16,592 nt of DNA, taken from assembly GCA_002427015.1 (NCBI GenBank), contig DIPE01000082.1, forward strand, positions 1,330 through 17,921, given 5' to 3'. The notes beneath the pieces are model-generated. The model did not search any database. It was given only the letters and a program-made list of their open reading frames with translations, and had not been told where the DNA came from. Below are positions 1-7,738 of the stretch, piece by piece. The position numbers and the translations under genes are program-made. This DNA comes from Firmicutes bacterium UBA5496. Its GTDB lineage: Bacteria; Bacillota; Proteinivoracia; UBA4975. Numbering within the stretch: position 1 is the first letter of the stretch; each line of letters starts with the position of its first letter.

Positions 1-210
1 GATCCTGCAGTCCATCTCCTGGTTATCAACCAGGTGGTGGCCAAGGCGGAAGAACTTGGGTTTACCCTGTGGAATCTGGATTTTTCCCCTGTCCAGGGCC
101 CCCAAGGCAATATCGAGTACCTGGCCCATGGATTTTTTGCAGAGGGCCTGCTTCCTGTCAGGCCTGTGCCTCTTAAAGTGGTGGAAGCCGCCCACGCATA
201 TTTCAAGTAA
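1..210 (+). CDS. tlyA: TlyA-family rRNA 2'-O-methyltransferase / hemolysin-like, C-terminal part (5' truncated)
   Basis: The frame is open from the first base and ends in TAA at 208-210, giving the last 69 residues of a protein cut by the window edge. The segment LDFSPVQGPQGNIEYLAHG is the characteristic C-terminal part of TlyA, a protein with an S4 RNA-binding domain fused to an FtsJ/RrmJ-like methyltransferase that 2'-O-methylates ribosomal RNA. Only the final strand and helix of the methyltransferase fold are present, so the S4 domain and SAM motif cannot be checked. Position supports the call: tlyA directly upstream of nadK and recN is a recurrent order in Firmicutes and Actinobacteria. 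The assignment is from a short segment plus context. Confidence 0.85.
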   Translation, partial: DPAVHLLVINQVVAKAEELGFTLWNLDFSPVQGPQGNIEYLAHGFFAEGLLPVRPVPLKVVEAAHAYFK

Positions 211-227
211 ACCGGTGATGCCGGTTT
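209..227 (+). terminator. Weak hairpin at the tlyA stop codon
   Basis: The 7-bp inverted repeat AAACCGG / CCGGTTT with a 5-nt loop overlaps the tlyA stop codon. It is followed by a T-rich but interrupted tract (GCTTTCCTTCCC). It could attenuate read-through into the next gene. The lack of a clean T-run makes a strong intrinsic terminator unlikely. Confidence 0.3.
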
Positions 228-288
228 GCTTTCCTTCCCGCAGGAAATCCCTCTTTTTTGTTGAAGTATACAGCAGGAGGCGATAATT

Positions 289-783
289 TTGCTGACTGCT
301 ACTGACTATATAATCATTGCCAGCTTTGCTTTTTTGCTCTTGTTGTACAAGGTGGTTCGTGACTGGTACGGCATTAGGGATGTGCCTCGGAGAATTGACC
401 AACAGGCTGCGGAATTGCTGCGGGAAGAGGGCTACCATGTCCAGGCGCGAGCGGCGGTAAAATTCATCGATTTTAATATTGAGGGCAAAACCCATCGCCA
501 AAAGGTCAAGGCTGACCTGGTTGTCCGCCGGGGCCTGAAGAAATATGTGGTAGAGGTAAACGCAAAAGATGCCGGCAGTGTGCGCAACGCGGACATCCGC
601 CGCCGCATCTTGGAATACAAAATCGCCTTTGCCCCCAATGGCATCATCACTGTGGACATGGACCGGGAGCGCATCCGGCTAATAAAGATCAACAACCGCC
701 GCTGGCTCAATACTCTCCTGGCTATGGGAGCGGCCATTTCTTTGGGGGCGGTAATCTACTTGTTTGTGAGGTATCTAAGATGA
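289..783 (+). CDS. Membrane-anchored hypothetical protein with a PD-(D/E)XK-like core
   Basis: A 164-residue protein with a TTG start, chosen because AGGAGG at 275-280 is correctly spaced. A hydrophobic segment at residues 7-20 and a second at about 142-161 suggest two membrane passes around a soluble domain. The soluble part (about 35-130) contains KADLVV (D76), then KYVVEVNAK (E89) after a turn, followed by an Arg-rich helix RRRILEY. This resembles the strand-turn-strand core of restriction-endonuclease-like proteins, whose usual signature is D...ExK; here the ExK lysine position is Asn91, with a lysine two residues on (K93). Its stop overlaps the nadK start by 4 nt (ATGA), so the two are translationally coupled. 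I do not recognise a characterised homologue, and nuclease activity is not established. Confidence 0.7.
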   Translation: MLTATDYIIIASFAFLLLLYKVVRDWYGIRDVPRRIDQQAAELLREEGYHVQARAAVKFIDFNIEGKTHRQKVKADLVVRRGLKKYVVEVNAKDAGSVRNADIRRRILEYKIAFAPNGIITVDMDRERIRLIKINNRRWLNTLLAMGAAISLGAVIYLFVRYLR

Positions 784-1622
784 AGGCTGCCGCAATAATT
801 GCCAATCTATCAAAGCCCAATGTCCGCCAAATAGCGGCGGAGATTTGCGCCTGGCTGGAGGCCCGGAATATTCGCGTCTATGGGCAGCGGGAGCTGGCCT
901 GCGGCCAGGGCTTTGCCCTGGGAGATTCTCTTCCCGCTGTGGATCTGATTATGGTTTTGGGGGGAGACGGCACTTTCCTCACTGTAGCGGGAATGTATGG
1001 CCCTGCGGAAATTCCCCTGCTGGGGGTCAACCTGGGTCATTTGGGCTTTCTTACTGAAGTTGAGATGGGTGACTTGGAAGGGGCTTTGGAAAAGTTGGTG
1101 CAAGGGGACTACCAGGTGGAAAAGCGGGGTATGCTGGCGGCGCGGGTGCTGCGCCGGGGGAAAATAGTATCCCAGGCCCTGGTCCTCAATGATGTGGTCA
1201 TCGCCAAGGGGCCCCTGGCCAGAATCGTTCACCTGGAGGTGGCGGTGGACGGTGTGAACATTGGCAGCTATCGGGGGGACGGACTGATTGTCGCTACACC
1301 CACGGGTTCTACAGGCTATTCCCTGTCTGCCGGCGGACCCATCGTCGCCCCCAATGTGGATTTGATTGTCATTACCCCCATTTGTCCCCACACCCTCAAT
1401 GTCCGGCCCATAGTTGTGGCCAGGGATTCCGTGGTCACAGTGGATATAAAAACCTGCCAGCCCGATACCTTTATGACCCTGGACGGACAGCAGAGCTTTA
1501 TGCTGGACTGCGCCGACCGCCTGGAAATCACCAACTCAGAGCATCAGACATCCCTGGTCCGGCTCAGGGGCAAGAATTTTTTCGAAATTTTGTCTAAAAA
1601 AATAATGGATCAAAATCGCTAA
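780..1622 (+). CDS. nadK: NAD kinase
   Basis: A 280-residue ATP-NAD kinase that phosphorylates NAD+ to NADP+ in the cytosol. Diagnostic motifs are GGDGT at residues 61-65 (catalytic Asp and phosphate binding), NLGHLGFLTE at 84-93, the LND motif at 136-138 (NE/ND type), and GDGLIVATPTGSTGYS from 166, which forms the NAD-binding glycine-rich region. Length is normal for bacterial NadK. The ATG overlaps the upstream stop by 4 nt, indicating coupling. Fifteen nucleotides separate its stop from recN, so it is in the same transcription unit. I see no missing catalytic residue. Confidence 0.97.
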   Translation: MKAAAIIANLSKPNVRQIAAEICAWLEARNIRVYGQRELACGQGFALGDSLPAVDLIMVLGGDGTFLTVAGMYGPAEIPLLGVNLGHLGFLTEVEMGDLEGALEKLVQGDYQVEKRGMLAARVLRRGKIVSQALVLNDVVIAKGPLARIVHLEVAVDGVNIGSYRGDGLIVATPTGSTGYSLSAGGPIVAPNVDLIVITPICPHTLNVRPIVVARDSVVTVDIKTCQPDTFMTLDGQQSFMLDCADRLEITNSEHQTSLVRLRGKNFFEILSKKIMDQNR

Positions 1623-1637
1623 AAGGGGGAGAGGATT

Positions 1638-3362
1638 TTGCTCCGGGAATTGCATATAGAAAATTTTGCCCTCATTCAAAAATTGACAGTGCCCTTTGGA
1701 GACGGACTGAATATCCTCACCGGCGAGACCGGAGCCGGCAAATCCATAATTATCGATGCCCTTAACCAGGTTTTAGGGGAGCGGGCATCCTCGGAACTGG
1801 TGCGCTCCGGTGAGGAAAAGGCTGCAGTGACCGCAGTAGTGGAGGTAGACCCTGCTGCCCTGGCGCGCCTGGCGGAATTGGGCCTGGAAACCAGGGAAGG
1901 CAGTGTCATCCTGCAGCGGGAGATTTACGCCAACGGCAAAAGCCAGGCCCGGATTGACGGGCGTCCTGTCAACGTGGCTGCCCTTCGGGAAATAGGCGGC
2001 ATGCTGGTTGAAATACACGGCCAGCATGAGCATCAGGCCTTGCTGGACGAAAACTCCCATCTGTCCATGGTGGACGCTTATGGCGGCGATGAGCTCCAGG
2101 CCGCCGGCATTGAATACCAGGGGGCCTGGCAGGAGCTGTCCAGCCTGAAAAAGGAGATTGCCGGCCTCCACGGGGACCAGCGGGAACGGGAACGCCTCCT
2201 GGACTTGCTTCAGTACCAGGTAGATGAAATTGAACAGGCCGCCCTTACTTCCGGCGAAGAAGAGTCCTTGCTGGCGGAGCTGAAATTGCTGCAAAACGCC
2301 CGCAAGTTGTTGGAGGTCTGCCATTACAGCTATCAGGCTTTGTATGAGGCTGAGGGCGAAAACCCTGTAGTGGAGATTTTGGGGTCTGTGGTTGCAGGCC
2401 TCAAGGGCTTCCGGGAGCTGGATGGCACTTTGGAACAGGCCTGCGCCCAGCTGGAAGAGTCTCTGTATTCGGTAGAAGACGCAGCTAAGCAGCTGCGGAC
2501 TTTTGCCGACGGCTTTTTCTATGATCCCCAGCGGCAGAGCGCGGTGGAGGCCCGTCTGGAGCTGATTTATGATTTAAAGCGCAAATACGCCGATTCCATT
2601 GAAGGGATTCTGGCCTGGCGAGATGAGCGGCAGGCGGAAATTGAAGGAATTCGCAATACTGAGGCCCGGCACGCCCAGCTTACGGAAATGATTGAGGCCG
2701 CTGCCGCTAAGGCGGGAAAACTGGCCTTGGTCCTCAGCAGTCTCCGGCAAGGGGCAGGCAAGGATTTAGCAGAGGCAATTGTCGGCGAGCTGGCTTATCT
2801 GCAAATGGCCGGCACCCGTTTTCACGTGGAATTTACCGTTTCTGACGCCGAGGAAGGGCTGCCAGCGGCGGGGAGAAAGCTGGCTGCTTCGGCCACGGGC
2901 ATTGACAATGTGCGCTTTTTGATCTCTCCTAACCCCGGGGAGCCTTTGAAGCCTTTAGCAAAAATCGCTTCCGGCGGCGAAATGTCGCGAATTATGCTGG
3001 CCATCCTCAATGTGTTGGCCAAGCTGCGCCCTGTCCACACCATGATATTTGACGAAATTGACGCGGGCATCGGCGGCAGGGCCGCTCAGGCTGTTGCCGA
3101 AAAACTGGCGGCAGTTGCCGCCCAGCGCCAGGTCATCTGTGTCAGTCACTTGCCTCAGGTTTCTTCCATGGCGGACACCCATCTCTATATCTACAAAGAG
3201 CAGGCGGATGAGCGCACTCTCACCAAGGTTGCCCGCCTGGACATGGAGGGCAGGGTGGAGGAGCTGGCCCGGATGCTGGGAGGGGCAGAAGTGACTGTAG
3301 CCACCCGGGAGCATGCCCGGGAGATGCTGAGCCTGGCCAGCAAGGCAAAATTAAATAATTAA
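1638..3362 (+). CDS. recN: DNA repair protein RecN (SMC-like ATPase)
   Basis: A 574-residue SMC-like ATPase that acts in double-strand break repair with RecA. It has Walker A GETGAGKS at residues 29-36, the RecN-specific EIHGQHEHQALLD at 125-137, a charged helical coiled-coil stretch from about 155 to 365, the ABC signature SGGEMSR at 445-451, Walker B MIFDEIDAGIGG at 469-480 and the VSHLPQV switch from 502. Length is typical. The start is TTG at 1638, preceded by GGGGGAGAGG (1625-1634). It lies 15 nt after nadK with no argR between them, and is followed by a strong terminator, so it is the last gene of the tlyA-nadK-recN unit. Confidence 0.97.
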   Translation: MLRELHIENFALIQKLTVPFGDGLNILTGETGAGKSIIIDALNQVLGERASSELVRSGEEKAAVTAVVEVDPAALARLAELGLETREGSVILQREIYANGKSQARIDGRPVNVAALREIGGMLVEIHGQHEHQALLDENSHLSMVDAYGGDELQAAGIEYQGAWQELSSLKKEIAGLHGDQRERERLLDLLQYQVDEIEQAALTSGEEESLLAELKLLQNARKLLEVCHYSYQALYEAEGENPVVEILGSVVAGLKGFRELDGTLEQACAQLEESLYSVEDAAKQLRTFADGFFYDPQRQSAVEARLELIYDLKRKYADSIEGILAWRDERQAEIEGIRNTEARHAQLTEMIEAAAAKAGKLALVLSSLRQGAGKDLAEAIVGELAYLQMAGTRFHVEFTVSDAEEGLPAAGRKLAASATGIDNVRFLISPNPGEPLKPLAKIASGGEMSRIMLAILNVLAKLRPVHTMIFDEIDAGIGGRAAQAVAEKLAAVAAQRQVICVSHLPQVSSMADTHLYIYKEQADERTLTKVARLDMEGRVEELARMLGGAEVTVATREHAREMLSLASKAKLNN

Positions 3363-3392
3363 AAATAATCGATTCCAAAAATTCATGGCAGC

Positions 3393-3429
3393 AAAAACAC
3401 CTCTTTCCTAATCGGAATGAGGTGTTTTT
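3393..3429. terminator. Strong, potentially bidirectional intrinsic terminator after recN
   Basis: Perfect 11-bp arms AAAAACACCTC (3393-3403) and GAGGTGTTTTT (3419-3429) enclose an inner TTCC / GGAA stem across a T-T mismatch and a TAATC loop. A-run before and T-run after mean it could work in both directions. It separates recN from spoIVB. Confidence 0.88.
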
Positions 3430-3593
3430 AAAAGCCCGCAGAATCAAGGCCAGTAAAAATTATCTTGTCAGCAGATGCTTTATTTGAAATTGGTGCCCTT
3501 AATTAACAGCATAGCGCTCTCTTTTTTTAGCCAACTTAAAACTAGTGTCAAAAAGAATTTTGAACAGGAGTTGGTTAAAGGGAGTGGAAAAAT
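3430..3593 (+). promoter_or_regulatory. spoIVB upstream region with a tentative sigma-G-like promoter
   Basis: This AT-rich gap holds no gene. GCATA at 3509-3513 matches the sigma-F/G -35 pattern GYATA, and CAACTTA at 3532-3538 matches CATnnTA with one mismatch, 18 nt downstream. spoIVB is known to be a forespore gene under sigma-G (and sigma-F) in Bacillus subtilis, which motivates the call. The match is weak and could be chance. The spoIVB ribosome-binding site AGGGAGTGG lies just before the start. Confidence 0.3.
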
Positions 3594-4883
3594 TTGAAAA
3601 CAAGATTGGCCATTTGCCTGGCGGCATTATTGCTGCTGATCCTGGGCCAGGGAGTTCAGGCCTTGCTGCTGCTGCCTTCAGAGGTCACTCGCTTTGAAGG
3701 GGATGAACAGTCCATTAGTTTTGACCTGCCCTGGGCCATAAAAATCAGCGACAATAGCGGCCTTCTTGGGGCTGCGGATGATGCCGGCAAGGGGATTATC
3801 CTCAAAGCAGTCAGGTCAGGAAACTACAGCTTTTCCTTTAGTTTGCTGGGGCTGCTTCCCCTTAAGCAGCTGCAAGTCAATGTCATCCCCCAATTGGAAT
3901 TGACGCCCTCGGGGCATTCAATCGGGGTTAAGCTGGCGGAATCGGGGGTAATCGTAGCCGGCATAGACAGCATCATGACGGGAACAGGCAAGGCGGAGCC
4001 CGCCAAAGATTCAGGTTTCCAGGTGGGGGATATTCTTGTGGCCGTCAATGACATTGAACTTAAAAACCTGGGGCATGCCGCCGTAGTGCTGGAAGAGCTC
4101 TGTCGGCCAGGGACAAAACTACACTGCCAGATTATCCGGGGGGGCAGGAAACTGACCTTGAGCATAACTCCTGTCTATGATGTGGAGGTAAAAAGAGCTC
4201 GCCTGGGCCTTTTACTGCGAGACACAGCTGCAGGAGTGGGAACAATGACCTTTTATCATGCAGACACCGGTTATTTTGGCGCTTTGGGGCATATGATCAC
4301 TGATGAAAGCGGGGGAAAGCCTGCGGACCTTAGCGCCGGCCGGATTGTGGAAGCCAGCATAGTCTCAATCCGCCGGGGCCAGCAGGGAAAGCCGGGGGAG
4401 AAACAGGGAGTTTTCGATGAAAACAGCCAGCCAATGGGAACAATTAAGACAAATACTGAACTGGGCATCTTTGGCAAGCTTGCCCGCAAACCGAAATTTG
4501 AATTGGAGCCATTGCCCCTGGGCCTCAAGCACGAGGTAAAGGCGGGAAAAGCTGAGATATTGACAGTTATTGAGGGTGACGAAATCCAATCTTTCAGCAT
4601 TGAGATAGAAAAGTTGTTTGTGCAAAATCAGCCGGCCAGCAAAGGAATGGTAATCAAAATTACCGACCCCAAGTTGCTGGCGGCAACCGGCGGCATCATC
4701 CAAGGGATGAGCGGCAGCCCAATCATTCAAAACGGCAAGATTGTAGGGGCAGTAACCCATGTCTTTATTAACGAGCCTGAGCGGGGATATGGCTGCTTTG
4801 CCGAGTGGATGGTCTTAAAATCCGGATTGCTGGCGGAAATTGAATCCAATGTGCCTCCAAAAGTTTTGGAGGCCATTTTTTAA
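3594..4883 (+). CDS. spoIVB: SpoIVB peptidase (S55), sporulation signalling protease
   Basis: A 429-residue forespore-secreted serine peptidase. In B. subtilis SpoIVB cleaves SpoIVFA across the intermembrane space and so triggers pro-sigma-K processing in the mother cell. An N-terminal hydrophobic segment (residues 4-24) acts as a signal/anchor. A PDZ domain covers about 105-195 (GFQVGDILVAVNDIEL). The S55 peptidase domain follows: GHMITD gives catalytic His233, ITDPK gives Asp358, and GMSGSPI gives Ser373, a 15-residue Asp-Ser spacing equal to that of B. subtilis D363/S378. The start is TTG at 3594 after AGGGAGTGG. The gene precedes spo0A by about 100 nt, the order seen across endospore formers. 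All three catalytic residues are present, so it should be active. Confidence 0.97.
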   Translation: MKTRLAICLAALLLLILGQGVQALLLLPSEVTRFEGDEQSISFDLPWAIKISDNSGLLGAADDAGKGIILKAVRSGNYSFSFSLLGLLPLKQLQVNVIPQLELTPSGHSIGVKLAESGVIVAGIDSIMTGTGKAEPAKDSGFQVGDILVAVNDIELKNLGHAAVVLEELCRPGTKLHCQIIRGGRKLTLSITPVYDVEVKRARLGLLLRDTAAGVGTMTFYHADTGYFGALGHMITDESGGKPADLSAGRIVEASIVSIRRGQQGKPGEKQGVFDENSQPMGTIKTNTELGIFGKLARKPKFELEPLPLGLKHEVKAGKAEILTVIEGDEIQSFSIEIEKLFVQNQPASKGMVIKITDPKLLAATGGIIQGMSGSPIIQNGKIVGAVTHVFINEPERGYGCFAEWMVLKSGLLAEIESNVPPKVLEAIF

Positions 4884-4913
4884 AATTTATTTTTCCAGAC
4901 TATTTCAACATGC

Positions 4914-4941
4914 AGGGAAATTGTCCTGCCATGTCGAACAG
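4914..4941 (+). promoter_or_regulatory. Candidate 0A box and sigma-H-like promoter upstream of spo0A
   Basis: TGTCGAA at 4932-4938 is an exact core 0A box (TGNCGAA), the binding site of phosphorylated Spo0A, 52 nt upstream of the likely spo0A start. GGGAAAT near 4915-4921 followed 11 nt later by GTCGAACAG (4933-4941) loosely fits a sigma-H promoter (AGGAWWW / RNNGAAT), so the 0A box would overlap the -10. Autoregulation of spo0A through 0A boxes is known in B. subtilis. The 0A box is clear and the promoter is tentative. Confidence 0.5.
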
Positions 4942-4989
4942 TATCAATAACTGGCAGTACCTATTGTATAAGGGAGGATGAATTTTTTT

Positions 4990-5790
4990 GTGATTTCGGT
5001 AATGGTTGCCGACGACAATCGCGAGTTTTGTAACCTGTTGTCTGATTACATGTCTGCCCAGGAAGATATCAATTTGGTGGCGACTGCCAATAACGGCATT
5101 GACGCCATCGACAAAGTAATCGAACATCAGCCTGATGTCCTCATCCTTGACATTATTATGCCACATTTAGATGGATTAGGTGTGCTGGAGAGACTTAATA
5201 GCAACACAGAGCTTCAGACCCGGCCCCGGGTAATAGTGCTTACTGCTTTTGGGCAGGAAAGCATTACCCAGCAAGCCCTGAGGCTGGGGGCGGATTACTT
5301 TGTACTCAAACCCTTTAATATAGATGTGCTGATCAGGAGAATCAGGTCGCTGCAAGTGGACAGCAAGCCTGAACTGGCGGCAGAGGGCGCAATTCGCTAT
5401 GTTTCCCAGGACGCGCCTAAGGTTGATTTGGAAGTGGAAATTACAAACCTCTTGCATGAACTGGGGGTGCCTGCCCATATTCGCGGCTACCAGTACTTGC
5501 GCTATGCAATTGCCTTGGTGATCAAGGATATCACCATCCTCAACAGCATCACCAAGGCCTTGTATCCGGAAATCGCCATCAAATTCGACACCACTCCCAA
5601 TCGGGTGGAAAGGGCCATTCGCCACGCCATTGAAACCTCCTGGGAGCGCAGCGAATTAGATGTCATCAACCGCCTCTTCCGCTATACAGTCCGCAACGAC
5701 AAGGGCAAGCCAACAAACTCGGAATTTATTGCTCTTTTAGCAGACAAGCTGAGGCTAAAACTAAAAACAAAGCAGGTCGCGGAAAATTAA
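4990..5790 (+). CDS. spo0A: Stage 0 sporulation response regulator Spo0A
   Basis: Master regulator of sporulation entry, activated by phosphorylation and binding 0A boxes. The receiver domain (about residues 1-120) has the acidic pair in VADDN, the phosphoacceptor Asp54 in LILDIIMPHLDG, Thr in VLTAFG and Lys in VLKPFN. The C-terminal Spo0A DNA-binding domain (about 145-262) contains RVERAIRHAIETSW, the highly conserved sigma-A-contact/DNA-recognition region. I chose GTG 4990 (266 residues). An in-frame ATG at 4978 directly abuts the GGGAGG Shine-Dalgarno (4972-4977) with no spacer, which would be unusable, and the homologous proteins begin close to the VxVxVADDN strand. The GTG is 12 nt from that site, slightly long. 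A terminator follows. Confidence 0.97.
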   Translation: MISVMVADDNREFCNLLSDYMSAQEDINLVATANNGIDAIDKVIEHQPDVLILDIIMPHLDGLGVLERLNSNTELQTRPRVIVLTAFGQESITQQALRLGADYFVLKPFNIDVLIRRIRSLQVDSKPELAAEGAIRYVSQDAPKVDLEVEITNLLHELGVPAHIRGYQYLRYAIALVIKDITILNSITKALYPEIAIKFDTTPNRVERAIRHAIETSWERSELDVINRLFRYTVRNDKGKPTNSEFIALLADKLRLKLKTKQVAEN

Positions 5791-5791
5791 C

Positions 5792-5816
5792 GCAGGTAAG
5801 GGCCTGCTTTTTTTTT
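5792..5816 (+). terminator. Intrinsic terminator after spo0A
   Basis: GCAGG (5792-5796) and CCTGC (5803-5807) form a short GC-rich stem followed by nine T residues (5808-5816). An upstream AAAGCAGG (5769-5776), inside the end of spo0A, can pair alternatively with CCTGCTTT. It starts 2 nt after the spo0A stop. Confidence 0.85.
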
Positions 5817-5866
5817 AGGATAATTTTGCCACCTCTGGTGCAATACTATCACCGGGGGTGCTATTG

Positions 5867-6988
5867 ATGTTAAAGGGCAGACTGCGCAAAGGGCGCAGGA
5901 CTAAGGAACTTGTCAATCATTTGCGGCGGGGGGACATCGCTCTCATCTGTCACGAGGATTTGGACCTGGTGGCGGCGGAAAGCCTGGCCCGGACAGGAAT
6001 TGCCGCGGTGCTGAATGAGAAAAAATATATCAGCGGGCGCTATCCCAACTTGGGACCGGAGCATTTGCTGGCCCGAAATCTCAAATTATATGACTGTGTT
6101 CCCAGGGAACTGTGGTCGCTGCCCGAGGGAGCGGAAGTGACTATTGATGAAGATAACAATGTGCTGATTGCGGAAAAAGACAGTTTTCAGCTGGACAGCC
6201 CCCTGACTGCGGAGGCCGCTGACTTGCAGCTGGCCAGGACCCGGGCCAATTTGGATCGGGAGCTGGAGAAGTTTATCGACAACACCTTGGAATATGCCAG
6301 GAAGGAAAAAGAGTTGATCCTGGGTTTGAGAGAACTGCCCCCCCTGGAAACGGCAATTTGGGGCCGGCCAGTGGTAGTGGTGGTCCGGGGCCGGGATTAC
6401 AAGCGTGATCTTGGCGCTATTCTCAGCTATATCAAAGAGGTGCGTCCGGTCCTCATCGGCGTCGATGGCGGCGCCGACGCCATTTTGGATTATGGCCTCA
6501 AACCCGATATCATCCTGGGAGATATGGACAGTGTCAGCGACCGGGCCCTGCTGGGCAAGTGCGAGCGAGTGGTTCATGCCTATACCGACGGGAGGGTGCC
6601 GGGGAGACAGCGGGTGGAAGAATTGGGGGTTAAGTATACAGTCTTCGCAGCCCCCGGCACCAGCGAAGACGTGGCTTTGCTCTTGGCCGCCGGCAAAGGT
6701 GCGGATCTGGTGGTGGCAGTGGGCACTCATTCCAACATGATTGATTTTCTAGAGAAGGGACGACCCGGAATGGGCAGCACTTTTTTGACCCGCTTAAAGA
6801 TCGGGGACAAACTGGTAGATGCCCGGGGCTTGAGCAAATTATACCAGGGCAAGCTTACTCTCGGCTGGGCCGCAGTCCTTTTCGCGGCGGCTTCTATGCC
6901 CATTGCAGCTTTGCTCTATGCTTCCCCGGGGTTCCGGCATTTGTTCTATCTTTTGCTGTACAAACTGGCAGGTATGGTGGGAGGCTAA
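5867..6988 (+). CDS. steA: SteA-like cytokinetic-ring protein (thiamin-pyrophosphokinase-like fold, C-terminal TM)
   Basis: A 373-residue protein of the COG4825/SteA family (Rv1697-like). The N-terminal part (LRRGDIALICHEDLD) is followed by a helical stretch at 115-150, then a domain related to thiamin pyrophosphokinase: GVDGGAD at 198-204, GDMDS at 218-222, TSED at 265-268. A hydrophobic helix at about 332-353 anchors the C terminus. In Corynebacterium SteA pairs with SteB at the division site; real thiamin pyrophosphokinases are shorter and lack the TM, so TPK activity is doubtful. I chose ATG 5867 because GGGGG at 5854-5858 is well spaced; GTG 5858 overlaps that site. It is the first gene after the spo0A terminator and is 3 nt from steB. 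Confidence 0.88.
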   Translation: MLKGRLRKGRRTKELVNHLRRGDIALICHEDLDLVAAESLARTGIAAVLNEKKYISGRYPNLGPEHLLARNLKLYDCVPRELWSLPEGAEVTIDEDNNVLIAEKDSFQLDSPLTAEAADLQLARTRANLDRELEKFIDNTLEYARKEKELILGLRELPPLETAIWGRPVVVVVRGRDYKRDLGAILSYIKEVRPVLIGVDGGADAILDYGLKPDIILGDMDSVSDRALLGKCERVVHAYTDGRVPGRQRVEELGVKYTVFAAPGTSEDVALLLAAGKGADLVVAVGTHSNMIDFLEKGRPGMGSTFLTRLKIGDKLVDARGLSKLYQGKLTLGWAAVLFAAASMPIAALLYASPGFRHLFYLLLYKLAGMVGG

Positions 6989-6991
6989 GAA

Positions 6992-7738
6992 ATGGCTAAT
7001 TTTAAATTCCATCTGGTCACTGTTATCGGTATTTTCCTGGCTTTGGCTCTGGGAATTTTTATCGGCAGCACCTTTACCGAAGAAAGCATTATCCTGCAGC
7101 AGCGAAATACCATTGAAAGCATGCGGGAAAATCTGGACAATCTGGCCAAGGAGCAGTCCAGGCTGCAGAGGGAAAAAGATGCTCAGGCTGAGACTTTGTC
7201 TTTGCTTCAGTCCTGGCTGGGAGATATGAGCCAGCTATATCTGGAGGCCAATCCCATCCAGCAAAAAGCGGCGCTGATTTATGCCGGAGATTTTAACCCT
7301 GAATATTTGGGCAGCTATTTCAACGAAAATGTCATCCAGACCCGGCTGCAGCTGGACGTCCTGGACCTTGAGACCGCAGAAATTCTTGTCCAGGCCCTGG
7401 TCCAAGGGGATAAGCAATCGCTGGCAGCACTGGAAGAGGGCATTAAGTGGGAAGGGGATTTTGTGCAGCCGGATTATGTGCTTTTGGCCCCGGGGCAAAA
7501 GGGGGAGTGGACGGAGGTCAAGACCCTGGCGGTGGGGCTGCTGAATGCAGAGCTGCCGGTGGTGGCTCTGGGACTCAGCGATGGGAAAGGCCTGGCGGAT
7601 TTGGTGCGGCATCCCCTTTTTGCCTCGGTGTCCCACCTGGACACTCCTCTGGGGCTCTACTGTTTGGACGCCATCTTCCGGGGCCAGGGAGGGCATTATG
7701 GCCTCGACATTTTGCTGCCGGGGCCTTTTGGGCAATGA
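6992..7738 (+). CDS. steB: SteB/MctB-like membrane protein with coiled coil
   Basis: A 248-residue protein starting FKFHLVTVIGIFLALALG, the signature N-terminal transmembrane segment (about residues 5-26) of the family annotated as copper transporter MctB (DUF3186) and later as SteB. A coiled coil follows at about 30-75, rich in Gln/Glu/Leu, and then a soluble domain to the C terminus, presumably outside the membrane. Only one cysteine is visible, so I prefer the SteA-partner role over copper transport. GGTGGGAGG precedes the ATG. It is 3 nt after steA and its stop overlaps the next start (ATGA), so the genes are coupled. It is somewhat shorter than the mycobacterial protein as I recall it. 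Confidence 0.87.
   Translation: MANFKFHLVTVIGIFLALALGIFIGSTFTEESIILQQRNTIESMRENLDNLAKEQSRLQREKDAQAETLSLLQSWLGDMSQLYLEANPIQQKAALIYAGDFNPEYLGSYFNENVIQTRLQLDVLDLETAEILVQALVQGDKQSLAALEEGIKWEGDFVQPDYVLLAPGQKGEWTEVKTLAVGLLNAELPVVALGLSDGKGLADLVRHPLFASVSHLDTPLGLYCLDAIFRGQGGHYGLDILLPGPFGQ

Noticed and set aside
5821..5866. Sigma-A promoter before steA (TTGCCA and TACTAT)
   Set aside because: The two elements are only 12 nt apart, too close for a functional -35/-10 pair.
5867..6988. Thiamin pyrophosphokinase as the function
   Set aside because: It shares GDMDS-type motifs, but the protein is much longer, has an extra N-terminal region and a C-terminal membrane helix, and matches SteA in context.
7447..7734. 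N-terminal extension of the GT2 glycosyltransferase frame
   Set aside because: It runs through steB in another frame with low-complexity Gly/Ala-rich translation. The GT2 family start VSVLIPAYNE begins at ATG 7735, which overlaps the steB stop.
6992..7738. Copper transporter (MctB) function
   Set aside because: The family name is kept as a note only. The protein has one cysteine and no obvious metal-binding cluster, there is no outer membrane expected in this lineage, and SteA is adjacent.
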